Positions 45,401 through 55,832 of a stretch of 64,000 nt of DNA are shown here, one piece after another. The stretch comes from Lucinisca nassula. Its lineage: Eukaryota > Mollusca > Bivalvia > Lucinida > Lucinidae. The DNA lies in assembly GCA_963580285.1 (NCBI GenBank), contig OY757026.1, positions 45,749,431 to 45,813,430 of the forward strand, in the 5' to 3' direction. Below the pieces are notes generated by a model, which ran no database searches, was not told the origin of the DNA, and saw nothing but the letters and a program-made list of their open reading frames with translations. Within the stretch, counting starts at the first letter, position 1; every line of letters begins with the position of its first letter. The translations under genes and the position numbers were made by a program.

Positions 45401-45620
45401 ATTTTATTTTCTCCTACATAAGCCAAATAGGCATTCGTATCTGCAGTGTTAATGATCTTACCCTTAGCCTTTCACGCCAGAGTTTCTTAAACGGGTTCTC
45501 TCCATTTTTTTTATTTATGGCAATTCTTGTTAATAGGGGATTTAGTCAAATTCATTTACAGGATGGCGAACAGCTTTGATTCTCGGATGAGACGGTTCAT
45601 TAATGGCCGTCCCATCCGGA

Positions 45621-46703
45621 TATAGATTCAATCGCCATTACAAAGCGTAAGCTGGCCATTTTGTTTTCTACAAAAGCAAGTAATGACCTCTTATTTATGA
45701 ATCGGCGCGTCATTTGGTCAGATAAGCATGATACCCAGACATTTAATGGTCTTGTCCAGAAAAGTATTTTTCATCACAGCTTTCTTTCTCTGGTGATTTT
45801 AACACAATTTAGAAATCATGTGTAGACCACCTTTTATTGTAGTAAGCTGCTGGCATTTACTTAGGCTGGTTTGATTTTCTCCTCTGGTTATCGAATGCTC
45901 AACCAGACGATCTAATGCTTAACCAGCAAATTTTGGCAGATGAGGAGTTCTTCGCAGAAATTAAAACTCCAAAACCTGTTTTATTTCATTTCAGTCAATT
46001 ACCGGACCATTGATAAAACAAACAGCGTAAAAGTCCGTGAAAATCATTCGGTACTATGATTCTGGAGACTGAAAATGTTTCCATAAAATACTATGTCATT
46101 ATCGAATCAATAGCGCACTGCTTATCAGGTTGGCTAAACATGGTTCCGTAGAACAAGGTGCGGGTGATTCTGGGGCTGTGGAGATGAAAACAGATCCGCT
46201 TTATAGTTGCAAGTTTTGTTATCATTTCTATAGATCTAATGCGTAACCAACCATTTTCGACCTTTTCCGTGGTGATTTCTCGCTAGTGCTGCATTGACAA
46301 GCAAAATATCCACAACACATATAACCATATATGTTTATTGTGTGTGCATGTTAATACGCTGAACTTGTAGCAAAGCGCAGTAATAAATAAAAGGCAACAA
46401 ACACCTCGAAAAACCACTCGTTTTCTAAGGCTTGAGTTCACCTTCAGCAGGAGAAACTAAATTTAGCCAAAATGTGTGAAGTACGGGATTTGGTATTTAC
46501 TCCAAAGATGCCGATATCAATGGGCTCCTGAATGTAATTCCCCGTTTTTAAATAACTTCCTCGTAAAAATTATATAACTTATGAAACACAGAAACTGCAC
46601 AGTTTCTTTACCTTTTTTAGCGATCTAATTCCTAACCGGATGTCGCTCTAATTGCTTCACGTTCTTAACCAATGGTTACGCATTCTATCGTTCCGTAGGC
46701 GTG
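45621..46703 (-). repeat. 1.08 kb inverted repeat, right arm
   Basis: Reverse complement of 42563-43638; the outer tip is CGTTCCGTAGGCGTG (to 46703). The two arms enclose about 2 kb. Confidence 0.9.
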
Positions 46704-46773
46704 AAAAGGTAGCACATTCAGTAAACTAGTACTAATCTTTCATGTGACCGTCTTTCTCCTGGATATAAACCAG

Positions 46774-47024
46774 CATCACGAAAACATGCCTATATAATTT
46801 TGACCCCCTTGAACCCCACTTTTATATAGTAAAACTGGGGCTTCCGGGGGTATACCTTATTTTTCTTATTTCTGCTCTAAAATATAGATTGTGGGTACTC
46901 GTTAGAACCGCCACAACCTATATTTTGAGCAGAAATAAGATAACTATCACAATTTTTCATCATAAAATGTTCATTTTTTCGGCGATAAAGGTGGCAATGT
47001 ATTTGTATAGGCGTGTTTGCGTAA
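46774..47024. mobile_element. MITE-A copy
   Basis: Ends CATCACGAAAACATGCCTAT and GTATAGGCGTGTTTGCGTAA. Inside are the CCCCACTTTTATATAGTAAA/ACTGGGG hairpin, ATAGATTGTGGGTACTCGTT, and TTTTTCGGCGATAAAGGTGG. Confidence 0.75.
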
Positions 47025-47039
47025 AGAACTAAGCGATGT

Positions 47040-47209
47040 GCATCATGTGAACAAGTTCGCGAAATGAACTCGTCCTTGAACCCCACTTCATATTGAGCAA
47101 ACTGCGGTTTATGGGGCTATACATATTTTTTCTTATTTCTGCTCAACGAGGCAGTTCTAACGAGAACCCACAACCTATGTTTGCAGCGTAAATAAAAAAT
47201 CAAAGATTT
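47040..47209. mobile_element. MITE-A partial copy
   Basis: TTGAACCCCACTTCATATTG, CTGCGGTTTATGGGG, TTTCTTATTTCTGCTC and CGAGAACCCACAACCTATGT, missing both ends. It runs directly into a full copy. Confidence 0.6.
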
Positions 47210-47488
47210 CATTACGAAAACACGCCTATACAAATATATTGCCAATTTTTTGGCCAAAAATTAGAAATTTTAAGATGAAAAATTGTGATATTTTTCTTAT
47301 TTCTGCTCAAAACATAGATTGCGGGGACTCGATAGAATCGCCTCGATGAGGCGGTTCTACCGAGTACCCACAATCTATGTTTTTGTGCAGAAATAAGAAA
47401 AATAATTTATACCCCCTTAAACCCCAGTTTTACAATATAAAAATGGGGTATGAGGGGGTCAAAATTATATAGGCGTGTTCTCGTAATG
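47210..47488. mobile_element. MITE-A reference copy, 279 bp
   Basis: The clearest copy. Left end CATTACGAAAACACGCCTAT, right end TATAGGCGTGTTCTCGTAATG-type, inverted. Nested hairpins: TTTTTCTTATTTCTGC with GCAGAAATAAGAAAAA; ATTGCGGGGACTCGATAGAA with its partner around CGCCTCGATGAGGCG; CCCAGTTTTACAATATAAAA with ATGGGG. No coding capacity. Confidence 0.85.
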
Positions 47489-47574
47489 TTCAAAGGAAAG
47501 TAGCCATTTTTGAGATGTGAAAAAAGACACTATGTCACACTGGTGTGTTATCATAACGGGATAAAGACTCTTGC

Positions 47575-47665
47575 TCATGGAAACAACATTCACCTGAGGG
47601 GATCGATCTGGCTTCATTCTCAAATTAGATGCTTTACAACTTCACCACAGCGCTCCAAGCATATG
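47575..47665 (-). repeat. tRNA-like SINE head
   Basis: Minus strand: GGAGCGCTGTGGTGAAGTTG (A-box-like) and CCAGATCGATCCCC (B-box-like) about 45 bases apart. No clear tail or target duplication. Confidence 0.45.
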
Positions 47666-47684
47666 ATCCACGTTTAAAAATTGT

Positions 47685-47859
47685 ATTCACCATATTTGCA
47701 TTATTTGCTGGCTCCCAGCTTGCACATTGTCAATATTGGAAAAACAAGTAACCAGACCCCCCCCCCCCCCCCCCCCCTTGACCTGGGTCTGGTTACCTGT
47801 TTTTCCAACACTGATAACCTTCAGACTAGGAACCAGCAGATAATGCAAATAAGGTGAAT
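47685..47859. mobile_element. Palindromic MITE, copy 1
   Basis: A full-length foldback. ATTCACCATATTTGCATTAT...GGAAAAACAAGTAACCAGAC pairs with GTCTGGTTACCTGTTTTTCC...ATAATGCAAATAAGGTGAAT. The turn is a run of about 20 C. The paralogue at 49051-49224 has the same arms but a different turn. Confidence 0.85.
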
Positions 47860-47892
47860 TTTCTTTTCTTCAACTTTTTATATCAGTTGATT

Positions 47893-48190
47893 TATTTTGT
47901 TTGATTTGAGGTTTAACGTCCACGTCAACACTGTAAAGGTCATTTTGGAGATGGTGCTTCCAATTTTGTGGGACTTCTACCCGACATTGAGATGAAATGA
48001 CTTTTCAAGCCCTGTCGCCCAAAGAAACCAATAGGGTTTATTAGCATGGACAGTCCGCCTCGCACCGCGGTTCCTGGACAGGCTTAGATCCTCTAAGCGG
48101 TTTACCAGTACTAGTGTGCGGGCCGGATTCAGCTCTGCGTGGAAGCATCATGCAGCCCATATATTTCTTCAAACCCCTATGGGCGTTATA
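47893..48190 (-). repeat. SINE-B copy
   Basis: Minus orientation: TTGATTTGAGGTTTAACGTC, AAAGGTCATTTTGGAGATGG, GAGATGAAATGACTTTTC, GTTCCTGGACAGGCTTAGAT, GGAAGCATCATGCAGCCCAT. Confidence 0.7.
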
Positions 48191-48442
48191 TTAATTGACA
48201 TATTGTCTATGTAACAAAAGTGGTTCCGATCAATCTGCCTTGTGAACACCACTGAATTTCAATTTTCTAGCAAACAAATGCAAAAAATACTTTTACATAA
48301 CAATAAACTTGCTCCGGCAATTTAACCCTTTTTGTACCAAATGGGATCTTCCTCCTCATATATGACAGTAGTCCATTACGAAATTTTGGGGTGTCAGGTT
48401 GTGTTTTCATCAAAACATTTTTTGGAAAATGACTGAACTTTG

Positions 48443-48510
48443 AGCAAACAGTGGAGGCCCTGATCAGACGCCACGTTCTGTGGCGTCTGATCTGGGCCTG
48501 CACTGTTTGC
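48443..48510. repeat. Hairpin-G reference copy
   Basis: GCAAACAGTGGAGGCCCTGA and TCAGACGCCACG pair almost perfectly with CGTGGCGTCTGA-like (48478-48490) and GGGCCTGCACTGTTTGC around TTC. The 68-base unit is a near-complete palindrome. Confidence 0.8.
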
Positions 48511-48609
48511 CAGGGTCCCCGTTCGGGGGTTTCTGGTACTAAATGGGTTAAAGGAGCTTTCTATTATTCAGGAGATTTCAGATGTACCAAAAGTCATAGC
48601 CGAATTTTT

Positions 48610-48905
48610 AGTTTTCTGTTTGATTTCAGGTTTAACGCCCCAGTCAACACTGTAAAGGTCATTTCGGAGACGTTGCTTCCAATTTTGTGGGACTTGTACC
48701 CGACGTTGAGATGAAATGACATCTCAAGCCCAATGAAATCAGTAGGTTTATAAGCATAGACGGGTCGATTCGCACCTCTTTGCCTGGGCAGGCTTAGATC
48801 CTCTAAGCGGTTTACCAGTACTCGTGTGCGGGTCGGTTTCAGCTCTGCGTGGAAGCATCATGCAGCCCATATATTTCTTCAAGCCGTGATGGGCGGGGAC
48901 CGAAT
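48610..48905 (-). repeat. SINE-B copy
   Basis: Minus orientation: TTTGATTTCAGGTTTAACGC, ACTGTAAAGGTCATTTCGGA, GATGAAATGACATCTCAAGC, CCTGGGCAGGCTTAGATCCT and GGAAGCATCATGCAGCCCAT. Confidence 0.7.
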
Positions 48906-49050
48906 CTGTTTGTTCAGCTTATAAATGCAAAATTACCTTTTTAGTTAAAAAGAAAAGAGCTGCATGATGAACCTAATTCCCTCATCTGGTGAGTTATGAT
49001 GTTATAGCATGGAAGATCAACAATCTGAAATAATGGTTCAGGACAAGACT

Positions 49051-49224
49051 ATTCACCATATTTGCATTATTTGCTGGCTCCAAGCTTAGACATTGTCAGT
49101 ATTGGAAAAAAACAGGTAACCATACCCCCTGACCTTTCAAGGTCAGGGGGGTCTGGTTACCTGTTTTTCCAACACTGATACAACCTTCAGACTAGGAACC
49201 AGTGGATAATGCAATAAGGTGAAT
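49051..49224. mobile_element. Palindromic MITE, copy 2
   Basis: Same arms as 47685-47859, but the turn is CCCCCTGACC...GGTCAGGGGG instead of the C run. This suggests the poly-C turn in copy 1 arose by slippage or deletion. Confidence 0.85.
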
Positions 49225-49280
49225 GGCAAAGTTTTATTTTGATATCTCGCAAATGGCATGTTGTTTAATTTTTTTTTCTT

Positions 49281-49405
49281 CTATTTATTTAGCTCTGTCG
49301 GCAATTTTGTTCAACAGAATAGAACCATTTAAGTATTTGTGCTAGAGAACCACCCAAAGAACATTTGAAATTATTTTGAAATCAGGTCATTAGCCTGGGA
49401 GGAGA
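49281..49405. repeat. ~140 bp array unit, left of mariner
   Basis: TAGCTCTGTCGGCAATTTTG, TTCAACAGAATAGAACCATT and AAATCAGGTCATTAGCCTGG match units at 50762-50905 and 51045-51120. The mariner sits inside this array. Confidence 0.65.
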
Positions 49406-49407
49406 TA

Positions 49408-50748
49408 CGAGGACTGTTCAAATATGAATGCAAGTAGAACGTTTTCTCATGCACTAATGCGAAAATCACCTGGAAATAAATATCACAGCGTAGAAAAACA
49501 TTTTACCTATACATTGATACCAAACCTGTTAAAATCCGTGCACTTTAGCCATGTATATCGTTCGATAAACACTGTCTACTCTTGTATACTAATACAAAAC
49601 ATGGTTGGAAGAAGGTCAGAGTACGCCGTTGAAATACGGTCCTATATTAATAATCGTTGTATTCTTGGTATACGGTGCAAAGACATTTTTGATGAAATAT
49701 GTTCGGTTTATGGGCATAATGAAATGTCTTTTCCGACAGTTTTTCGTTGGTGTAAGAAATTCAGCTGTGGGCTAGGCTCAACAGAAGATGCACCACATGA
49801 TCGTCGGCCGAAAAGAGCAACATCTGCCAAGATGGTTGCTAGAGTGAAAGAAATAGTTGCTGCCGATGCATGATACACCACTAGGCAAATAGCTAGTATG
49901 GTTGGCATCTCATTAGGAGCAGCTCATTCAATTCTGAAACGGGATTTGAAAATGAGAAAGATCTGTGCTAGATGGATTCCCCATCTGTTGACAGATGAGC
50001 AGAAAAAGACACGCGTTCAGTGCGCCAAGAAGTTGCTTAAAAAGTTTCCAAATTACAATGCATGGTCTTTCGCTAATGTCGTCACAGGTGACGAGACATG
50101 GGTTCACTTTTTTGAGCCAAAACGAAAGATTCAGAACAAAATATGGGCAACAAAGTATTGCAAAAGACCATGCATTGCAAAGCGGACCATTAGCGTCAAG
50201 AAGGTAATGTATGCCATATTCTTTTCAAATCAGGGCCCTGTTATTCAGGTTGCTGTGCCTAAAGGCAAATCTGTAAATGCGAAGTTTTACAAGAATAAAG
50301 TTCTTCGAAAATTAAAGGAATATTTCAAAGAACGAAGACCCGCAACTGGTTTGGCCAATATCAGATTGATACATGACAATGCGTCATCGCACAAGGCGTT
50401 CATTGTGCAAGACTATCTGAAGCAGGAAAATGTTGTTGAACTCCCTCACCTCCCGTATTCCCCTGACCTTTCCCCGTGTGACATTTTTTTTGTTCCCGCG
50501 GCTGAAAAAATACATTTCTGGTCGAAAATTTTTACAGCGCAAACACCTCGATTCTGCAATATTCAAGTGCCTTCATAGTATACCTCGAAAAGACTACCAA
50601 AATGCATTCAATGATTGGATCAGAAGACTGAAAGTTTGTATATCTGTTAAAGGGGAATACTTTGAGGGGACAAAATAAATTTTTCATCGAAATCTATCAC
50701 GGAATCATTTTTATGTGCTTAGTTGCATTCATATTTGAACAGTCCTCG
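49408..50748 (+). mobile_element. Mariner transposon with perfect 26 bp inverted ends
   Basis: Left end CGAGGACTGTTCAAATATGA continues to 49433; the right end 50723-50748 is its exact reverse complement. Each is bordered by TA (49406-49407, 50749-50750), the expected target duplication. The 1341 base length is typical of mariner. It contains one transposase gene, disabled by one stop and one frameshift. The perfect ends mean it could still be moved by a transposase supplied elsewhere. Confidence 0.95.
49601..50678 (+). pseudogene. Mariner transposase (DD34D), two lesions
   Basis: The start at 49601 (MVGRRSEYAVEIRSYINNR) fits mariner; the longer ORF upstream is non-homologous. The N-terminal HTH region ends VKEIVAADA, then TGA at 49871-49873 interrupts at what is likely an Arg CGA codon (CpG decay). 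It continues YTTRQIASMVGISLGAAHS, then catalytic VTGDETWVHFF, LIHDNASSHKA and PYSPDLSPCD; 34 residues separate the second and third Asp. One extra T in the run 50484-50491 shifts the frame, and LFPRLKKYISGRKFL continues to the stop at 50676-50678. Without the extra base the reading length is 358 codons plus stop, normal for mariner. Confidence 0.95.
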
Positions 50749-50750
50749 TA

Positions 50751-51120
50751 TTATTATTTTTTCTATTTTAAGCTCTTGCAGTCATTTTGTTCAGCAGAGT
50801 AGAACCATTTTAGCAATCTTGGTAGGGGGTCATCAAAGAAACATTTCTGTGAAATTATTTCAAAATCGAGCCATTAGCCTGGAGATGTGGTTTAAAGGTT
50901 AGTAACAACAGTTGAAATAATTTCACAGAAATGTTCCTTTCTGTGAAATAATTTCACAGAAATGTTCACAGACATGAAGGAACATTTCTGTGAAATTATT
51001 TCAAAATCGAGCCATTAGCCTGGAGATTTGGTTTAAAGGTTTACTATTTTTAGCTCTAGTAGCAATTTTGTTCAGCAGAGCGGAACTATTTTAGCACACC
51101 AAAGGAACATTTATTTTATA
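50751..51120. repeat. ~140 bp array units, right of mariner
   Basis: TTTTGTTCAGCAGAGTAGAA, AACATTTCTGTGAAATTATT and AATCGAGCCATTAGCCTGGA recur two to three times, with a local inversion around 50930-50985 where ACATTTCTGTGAAAT blocks face each other. Confidence 0.65.
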
Positions 51121-51157
51121 CTAATTTATTTTTGTTTGATTGCGATGAAAGCTTCAA

Positions 51158-51180
51158 NNNNNNNNNNNNNNNNNNNNNNN
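51158..51180. other. Assembly gap (23 N)
   Basis: Unknown bases. The size may be nominal. The array to the left may continue into it. Confidence 1.
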
Positions 51181-51670
51181 AAACCTAGAAGATTCTGCCA
51201 ATTTGAAAATTAATCATTCTCTAAGAACGGGTAACAAGATGAGAGGTAAAAGCGCTATTTTTTCCAAAGACAGTTTCCTCCTGTCATCACCGATTTTAAA
51301 TAAATGATAGCCTCGTGATATAAAGTGAGTTATAGTTCGAACAATTTGACATGAGACTGGTGACCTCTATAACCATAATTTCACACCCGACTAAATGCAT
51401 ATATTTATCTTCGCCGTTCTCCGAAGAGGTCTATAATTGTTATTCAATACATAGAGGTCGGTAAATGGGTTGCGAGTCACGCGATGCCGAAAATGCACGA
51501 GAAGTTTACGAACACTGAACTATTGAGCGATAATATTGACTGATATATTCTTTGCAGAAAAGTCAGTCTCAGGTCAAATTGCAATAGCTATATTACCCAA
51601 TCCCTTATATATAATGTTATGATCTTTTTTGGCTATTGGATGAGAGCGTGATTTACTTTTATACTTTTTT
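51181..51670. other. No feature recognised
   Basis: Nothing identifiable between the gap and the array element. Confidence 0.4.
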
Positions 51671-53412
51671 ATCCCCCGACCGAATAGGTTCGGGGGATAT
51701 AGCGATCAGCCTGGCGTCCGTCCGTCCGTCCGTCCGTCTGTCCGTCCGTCCGTCCGTCCGTCCGTAGACGCAACCTTGTGATGGCCATAACTCCTATACC
51801 CTTTGAGATTCATTGATGGTTCTTGGCACAATTGTTCACAAGGCCGAGACGGCGTGTCATGCGCAAGAACCAGAACTCTGGATGCCATACTTTTTTAGTT
51901 ATCTCCCCTTTTAATAAAATAGAATGACTACTTTGTGATGGCCATAACTCCAATACCCTTTGAGATATATTGATGGTACCTGGCACAGTTGTTCACAAGG
52001 CTGAGACGGCGTGTCATGCACAAGAACCACAACTCTGGTTGCCACGGTTTTGGAGTTATCTCCCCTTCCAATAAAATAGAGTGATAACCTTGTGATGGCC
52101 ATAACTCCTATACCCTTTGAGATTCATTGATGGTTCTTGGCACAATTGTTCACAAGGCTGAGACGGCGTGTCATGCGCAAGAACCAGAACTCTGGATGCC
52201 ATACTTTTTTAGTTATCTCCCCTTTTAATAAAATAGAATGACTACTTTGTGATGGCCATAACTCCAATACCCTTTGAGATATATTGATGGTACCTGGCAC
52301 AATTGTTCACAAGGCTGAGACAGCATGTCATGCACAAGAACCACAACTCTGGCTGCCATGGTTTTGGAGTTATCTCCCCTTCTAATAAAATAGAGTGACA
52401 ACCTTGTGATGGCCATAATTCCAATACCCTTTAAGATATATTGATGATACCTGGCACAGTTGTTCACAAGGCCGAGACAGTGTGTCATGCACAAGAACCA
52501 CAACTCTGGGTGCCGTGTTTTTTTAGTTATCTCCCCTTCCAATAATATAGAATCACTACCTTGTGATGGCCACATCTCCAACACTCTTTGAGATATATTG
52601 ATGATACTTGGTACAGTTGTACATGAGGTTAAGCAGGTGTGTCACGTGCAAGAACCACAACTCTGGGTGCCCTGGTTTTTTAATTATCTCCCCTGACAAT
52701 ATAACCTTGTGATGGCCATAACTCAAATACCCTGTGAGATATATTGATGGTACTTGGCACAATTGTATACAATTGAGACGGGGCTTCATGCCTAAGAACC
52801 ACAACTCTTGGTGCTATGATATTTGAGTTATCTCCCCTTCCAATATAACAGTATGACAACCTTGTGATCACCGTACCTCCAATACCCTTTGAGACATATT
52901 GGTGGTACTTGATGCAGATGTACATGAGGTTAAGCAGGTGTGTCATGCTCAAGAATTACAACTCTGGGTGCTCTGGTTTTTTAGTTATCTCCCCTGGCAA
53001 TATAACCTTGTGATGGCCATAACTCAACTCCCTTTGAGATATATTGAAGGAACTTGGCACAATTGTATACAAGGTACAGAAGGGATGTCATGTGCAAGAA
53101 CCACAACTGTTGTTGCGGTGGTATTTGAGTTATCTACCCTTCCAATATAACAGTATGACCAGCTTGTGATCACTATATCTCCAATACCTTTTGAGACATA
53201 TTGATGGTACTTTGTGCAGAAATACATGAGCTTAAGCAGGCATGTCATGCACAAGAATTTCTGAGTGCCCTGGTTTTTTAGTTATCTCCCCTGACAGTAT
53301 AATCTTGCGATGGCCATAACTGCAATACTTTTGTGATATGTGGTTTAATTCTGCTGCACTTTCTATTGGTGAACAATCTTCTGAAGGCCATATTGGCTTT
53401 TGGTCGGGGGAT
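51671..53412. mobile_element. Array element with ATCCCCCGACC inverted ends
   Basis: ATCCCCCGACC (51671-51681) and its exact reverse complement (53402-53412) bound the element. After the left end come a small hairpin (CCGAATAGGTTCGG), then a GTCC tract (51718-51764), then about ten tandem units of 142-158 bases starting at CTTGTGATGGCCATAACTCC (51774, 51932, 52089, 52246, 52402, 52558, 52707, 52859, 53005, 53160, 53302). Early units alternate in an AB pattern. Each unit carries GTTATCTCCCCTTCCAATA. ORFs across it are by-products. Pearl-like architecture. Confidence 0.8.
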
Positions 53413-53624
53413 TTGCCATCTCTTCCGATGGCTATTTTTTAAACTTTCTTATGCAGAAAACATTTGTGCGATTTCTGTACAGATTAACGCTCCACTTGGC
53501 AATTCGTTGTTCTCAACATTTCCTCGTGCTGTACATTAAATGTATACAGTAACCTCATCATATTGGCATATTGTGTTACCTGGAGTTTAGGATTCAAACG
53601 TCCGGCAAAATTTCTCTACGGTAT

Positions 53625-54634
53625 ATGGTACGTTTTACGCAAGATCAACGTAACGTAGCGGTCCAGATGCTTCTACGTGGGACGTCTCAGGCTGTCATCG
53701 CCAGGAACTTCTAAGTTAGTTAATCGACGATAACTCGCTTTTACCAGCGTCTACGTCAAACGGAAACGACAAATGACAGGCCCAGAAGTGGACGTCCACG
53801 CGTCACGACAGGACCGATACATCCGTCTAACCCACCTTCGTAATCGGTTCCGTACAGCCTTCGAGACGTCAGGTGACACCAGGAACGCACAACAATCGAA
53901 TAAGTGCAGATACTGTCAGGAATCGCCTTCGAGAGTTTGGCTTACGTCCTCGTCGTTCGTATGTTGGTATGCCATTAACACCACCACGACGTCAGGTTAG
54001 AATGGCGTGGCTCACACAACATAGGCCAAACCTGTTTCCCCTTCGTCAGTGGCGTTACGTAATGTTTTCTGACGTGTCCAGGTACTTGTTGTACAGAGCT
54101 GACGGCCGTCAACGTGTGTATAGGGGTGACGGAGAGCGTTATCGTGACAATTGTTTGGTTGAACGTGATCGATTTGGAGGCGGTAGGTTGATGTAGTGGG
54201 CTGGCATATCTTATGGTCATAGAACGCCCCTGGTATTCATTGATGGATCTTTGACGGCTCAGCGTTACGTTGACGTCGTTTTACGACCGGTAGTTGTTCC
54301 ATATGTACGACAGCACAACGTAACGTTTCAACAGGATAACGCCCGGGCGCATGTACCAAGGCTCAGCACGGCGTTTCTTCAGCAAAACAACGTTGATGTG
54401 ATGCATTGGCCTCCGTATAGTGCAGATCTCTCTCCTAAAGAACATTTGTGGGACGTCTTGGATAGACGCGTACGTAACCGCCCCCAGCAGCCAACAACGC
54501 GTCAAGCCTTGCGTCTTGCGCTCATACAGGAGTGGAATGCTATTCCCCAGGCAGAGATCAATCGTTTAAATCTGTCCATGACCAGGCGTGTGCGTGCAGG
54601 ACTGAATGCAAACAGAGGACATAATCGCTATTAA
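53625..54634 (+). pseudogene. Tc1-like transposase (DD34E), heavily broken
   Basis: The start at 53625 reads MVRFTQDQRNVAVQMLLRGT. Stops follow after RNF and VS. TTNDRPRSGRPRVTT continues, then frameshifts occur near 53810 (RQDRYIRLTHLRNRFRTA) and 53873 (TPGTHNNRISADTVRNRLRE). First catalytic site FSDVSRYLL; TAG at 54194-54196 interrupts GGRLM/WAGISYG; then FQQDNARAH and PYSADLSPKEHLWD, with 34 residues between Asp and Glu. The C-terminus NRGHNRY stops at 54634. Total length (~336 codons) is normal for the family. Inverted ends were not found. Confidence 0.9.
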
Positions 54635-54904
54635 CTGCTTATGTTTTGAACTTGTGAAATGACTACCTCTCTGACAAAACGGATTTGTGTTCCAAAACAT
54701 TCTCACTGGAAATTGAACTCTCTATGGTAGTTACATTCAGGAATGATTATATTATTGCGTCATTAAATCGATTTTCTGCAAACATGATTATTTCTACAAA
54801 TACGCGCATTTATACTTGGAGCAGCGTTTCTTTTTCGGTTCAGTATATATCACTGTCCTATCTATTGAACGACTGGGCTTGTTCTCAATTTATTATCTTT
54901 ATTG
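54635..54904. other. No feature recognised
   Basis: The downstream flank of the Tc1 remnant; no inverted terminus could be matched to the upstream flank. Confidence 0.4.
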
Positions 54905-55270
54905 CGCCCAACGCAGTAGAAGCGGAGAACTATATATAGGCAATGGCATGCGGAAGCTTCAGAGAAACCTTAACGACGCCGTCTGAGTGATTTAGATCAC
55001 ACAGTAACGCTTCCAGTCGATCAGACAGTGCTGCCTTTTTGTCCCGAACGTAACTCATTCGAAATTGTAGGTGTCGCATTGTAAAAGGCGGGAACATCGA
55101 TTCCACACAATTACTGTGTGACTCATGTCATCTTTAACCATGTCATTACCACTTTTCTCCATATAAAGGATTCAGTTTATTTCATTTACATGGTTTTATC
55201 AACAATGTAATCCTGATGTCCAAATTCCCTCACATTAGATTAAACAGTTATCTGATGGGTGTTTGCACAA
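54905..55270. repeat. Dispersed repeat, left part of hairpin-array element
   Basis: ACGCCGTCTGAGTGATTTAG and ATCACAC match 62234-62260, with a shared TAGGCAA(T/C)GGCA block upstream. Together with the hairpin array and the segment after 56112 it parallels 62180-62475. Confidence 0.55.
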
Positions 55271-55274
55271 GTAT

Positions 55275-55830
55275 CAAAACTATTACCCCTCGGTGTTGTG
55301 AACGACCTGATGATCTCGGACAATAGTGCATTAGGTCGTCCACAACAACTCTGGGTAATAGTCAAAACTATTATCCCTCGGTGTTGTGGACGACCTGATG
55401 CACTATCGCGGACAATAGTGCATTTGGTCGTCCACAATACCGAGGGGTAATAGTCAAAACTATTATCCCTCGGTGTTGTGGACGACCTGATGCACTATCG
55501 CGGACAGTAGTGCATTTGGTCGTCCACAATACCGAGGGGTAATAGTCAAAACTATTATCCCTCGGTGTTGTGGACGACCTGATGCACTATCGCGGACAGT
55601 AGTGCATTTGGTCGTCCACAATACCGAGGGGTAATAGTCAAAACTATTATCCCTCGGTGTTGTGGACGACCTGATGCACTATCGCGGACAGTAGTGCATT
55701 TGGTCGTCCACAATACCGAGGGGTAATAGTCAAAACTATTATCCCTCGGTGTTGTGGACGACCTGATGCACTATCGCGGACAGTAGTGCATTTGGTCGTC
55801 CACAACAACTCGGGGTATTAGTTTTGACTG
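55275..55830. repeat. Tandem array of six ~92 bp hairpin units
   Basis: Units start at CAAAACTATTATCCCTCGGT near 55275, 55363, 55455, 55547, 55639 and 55731; period 92 (first 88). Each is itself a palindrome: CTCGGTGTTGTGGACGACCT with TGATGCACTA on one side and AGTGCATTTGGTCGTCCACA with ATACCGAGGGG on the other. Inner units are nearly identical. A single-unit relative lies at 62310-62440. Confidence 0.9.
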
Positions 55831-55832
55831 CT

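Noticed and set aside
49424..49600. Extended N-terminus of the mariner ORF
   Set aside because: The family's start fits Met at 49601. The upstream residues have no mariner resemblance and correspond to the untranslated leader.
51774..53400. CRISPR or coding array suggested by regular ~155 bp spacing and minus-strand ORFs with MAITRLS-like repeats
   Set aside because: All of the unit is repeated and frames drift with unit length; it is the core of a non-autonomous element.
55275..55830. CRISPR-like regular array
   Set aside because: There are no unique spacers; the whole 92 bp unit repeats, and the DNA is eukaryotic.
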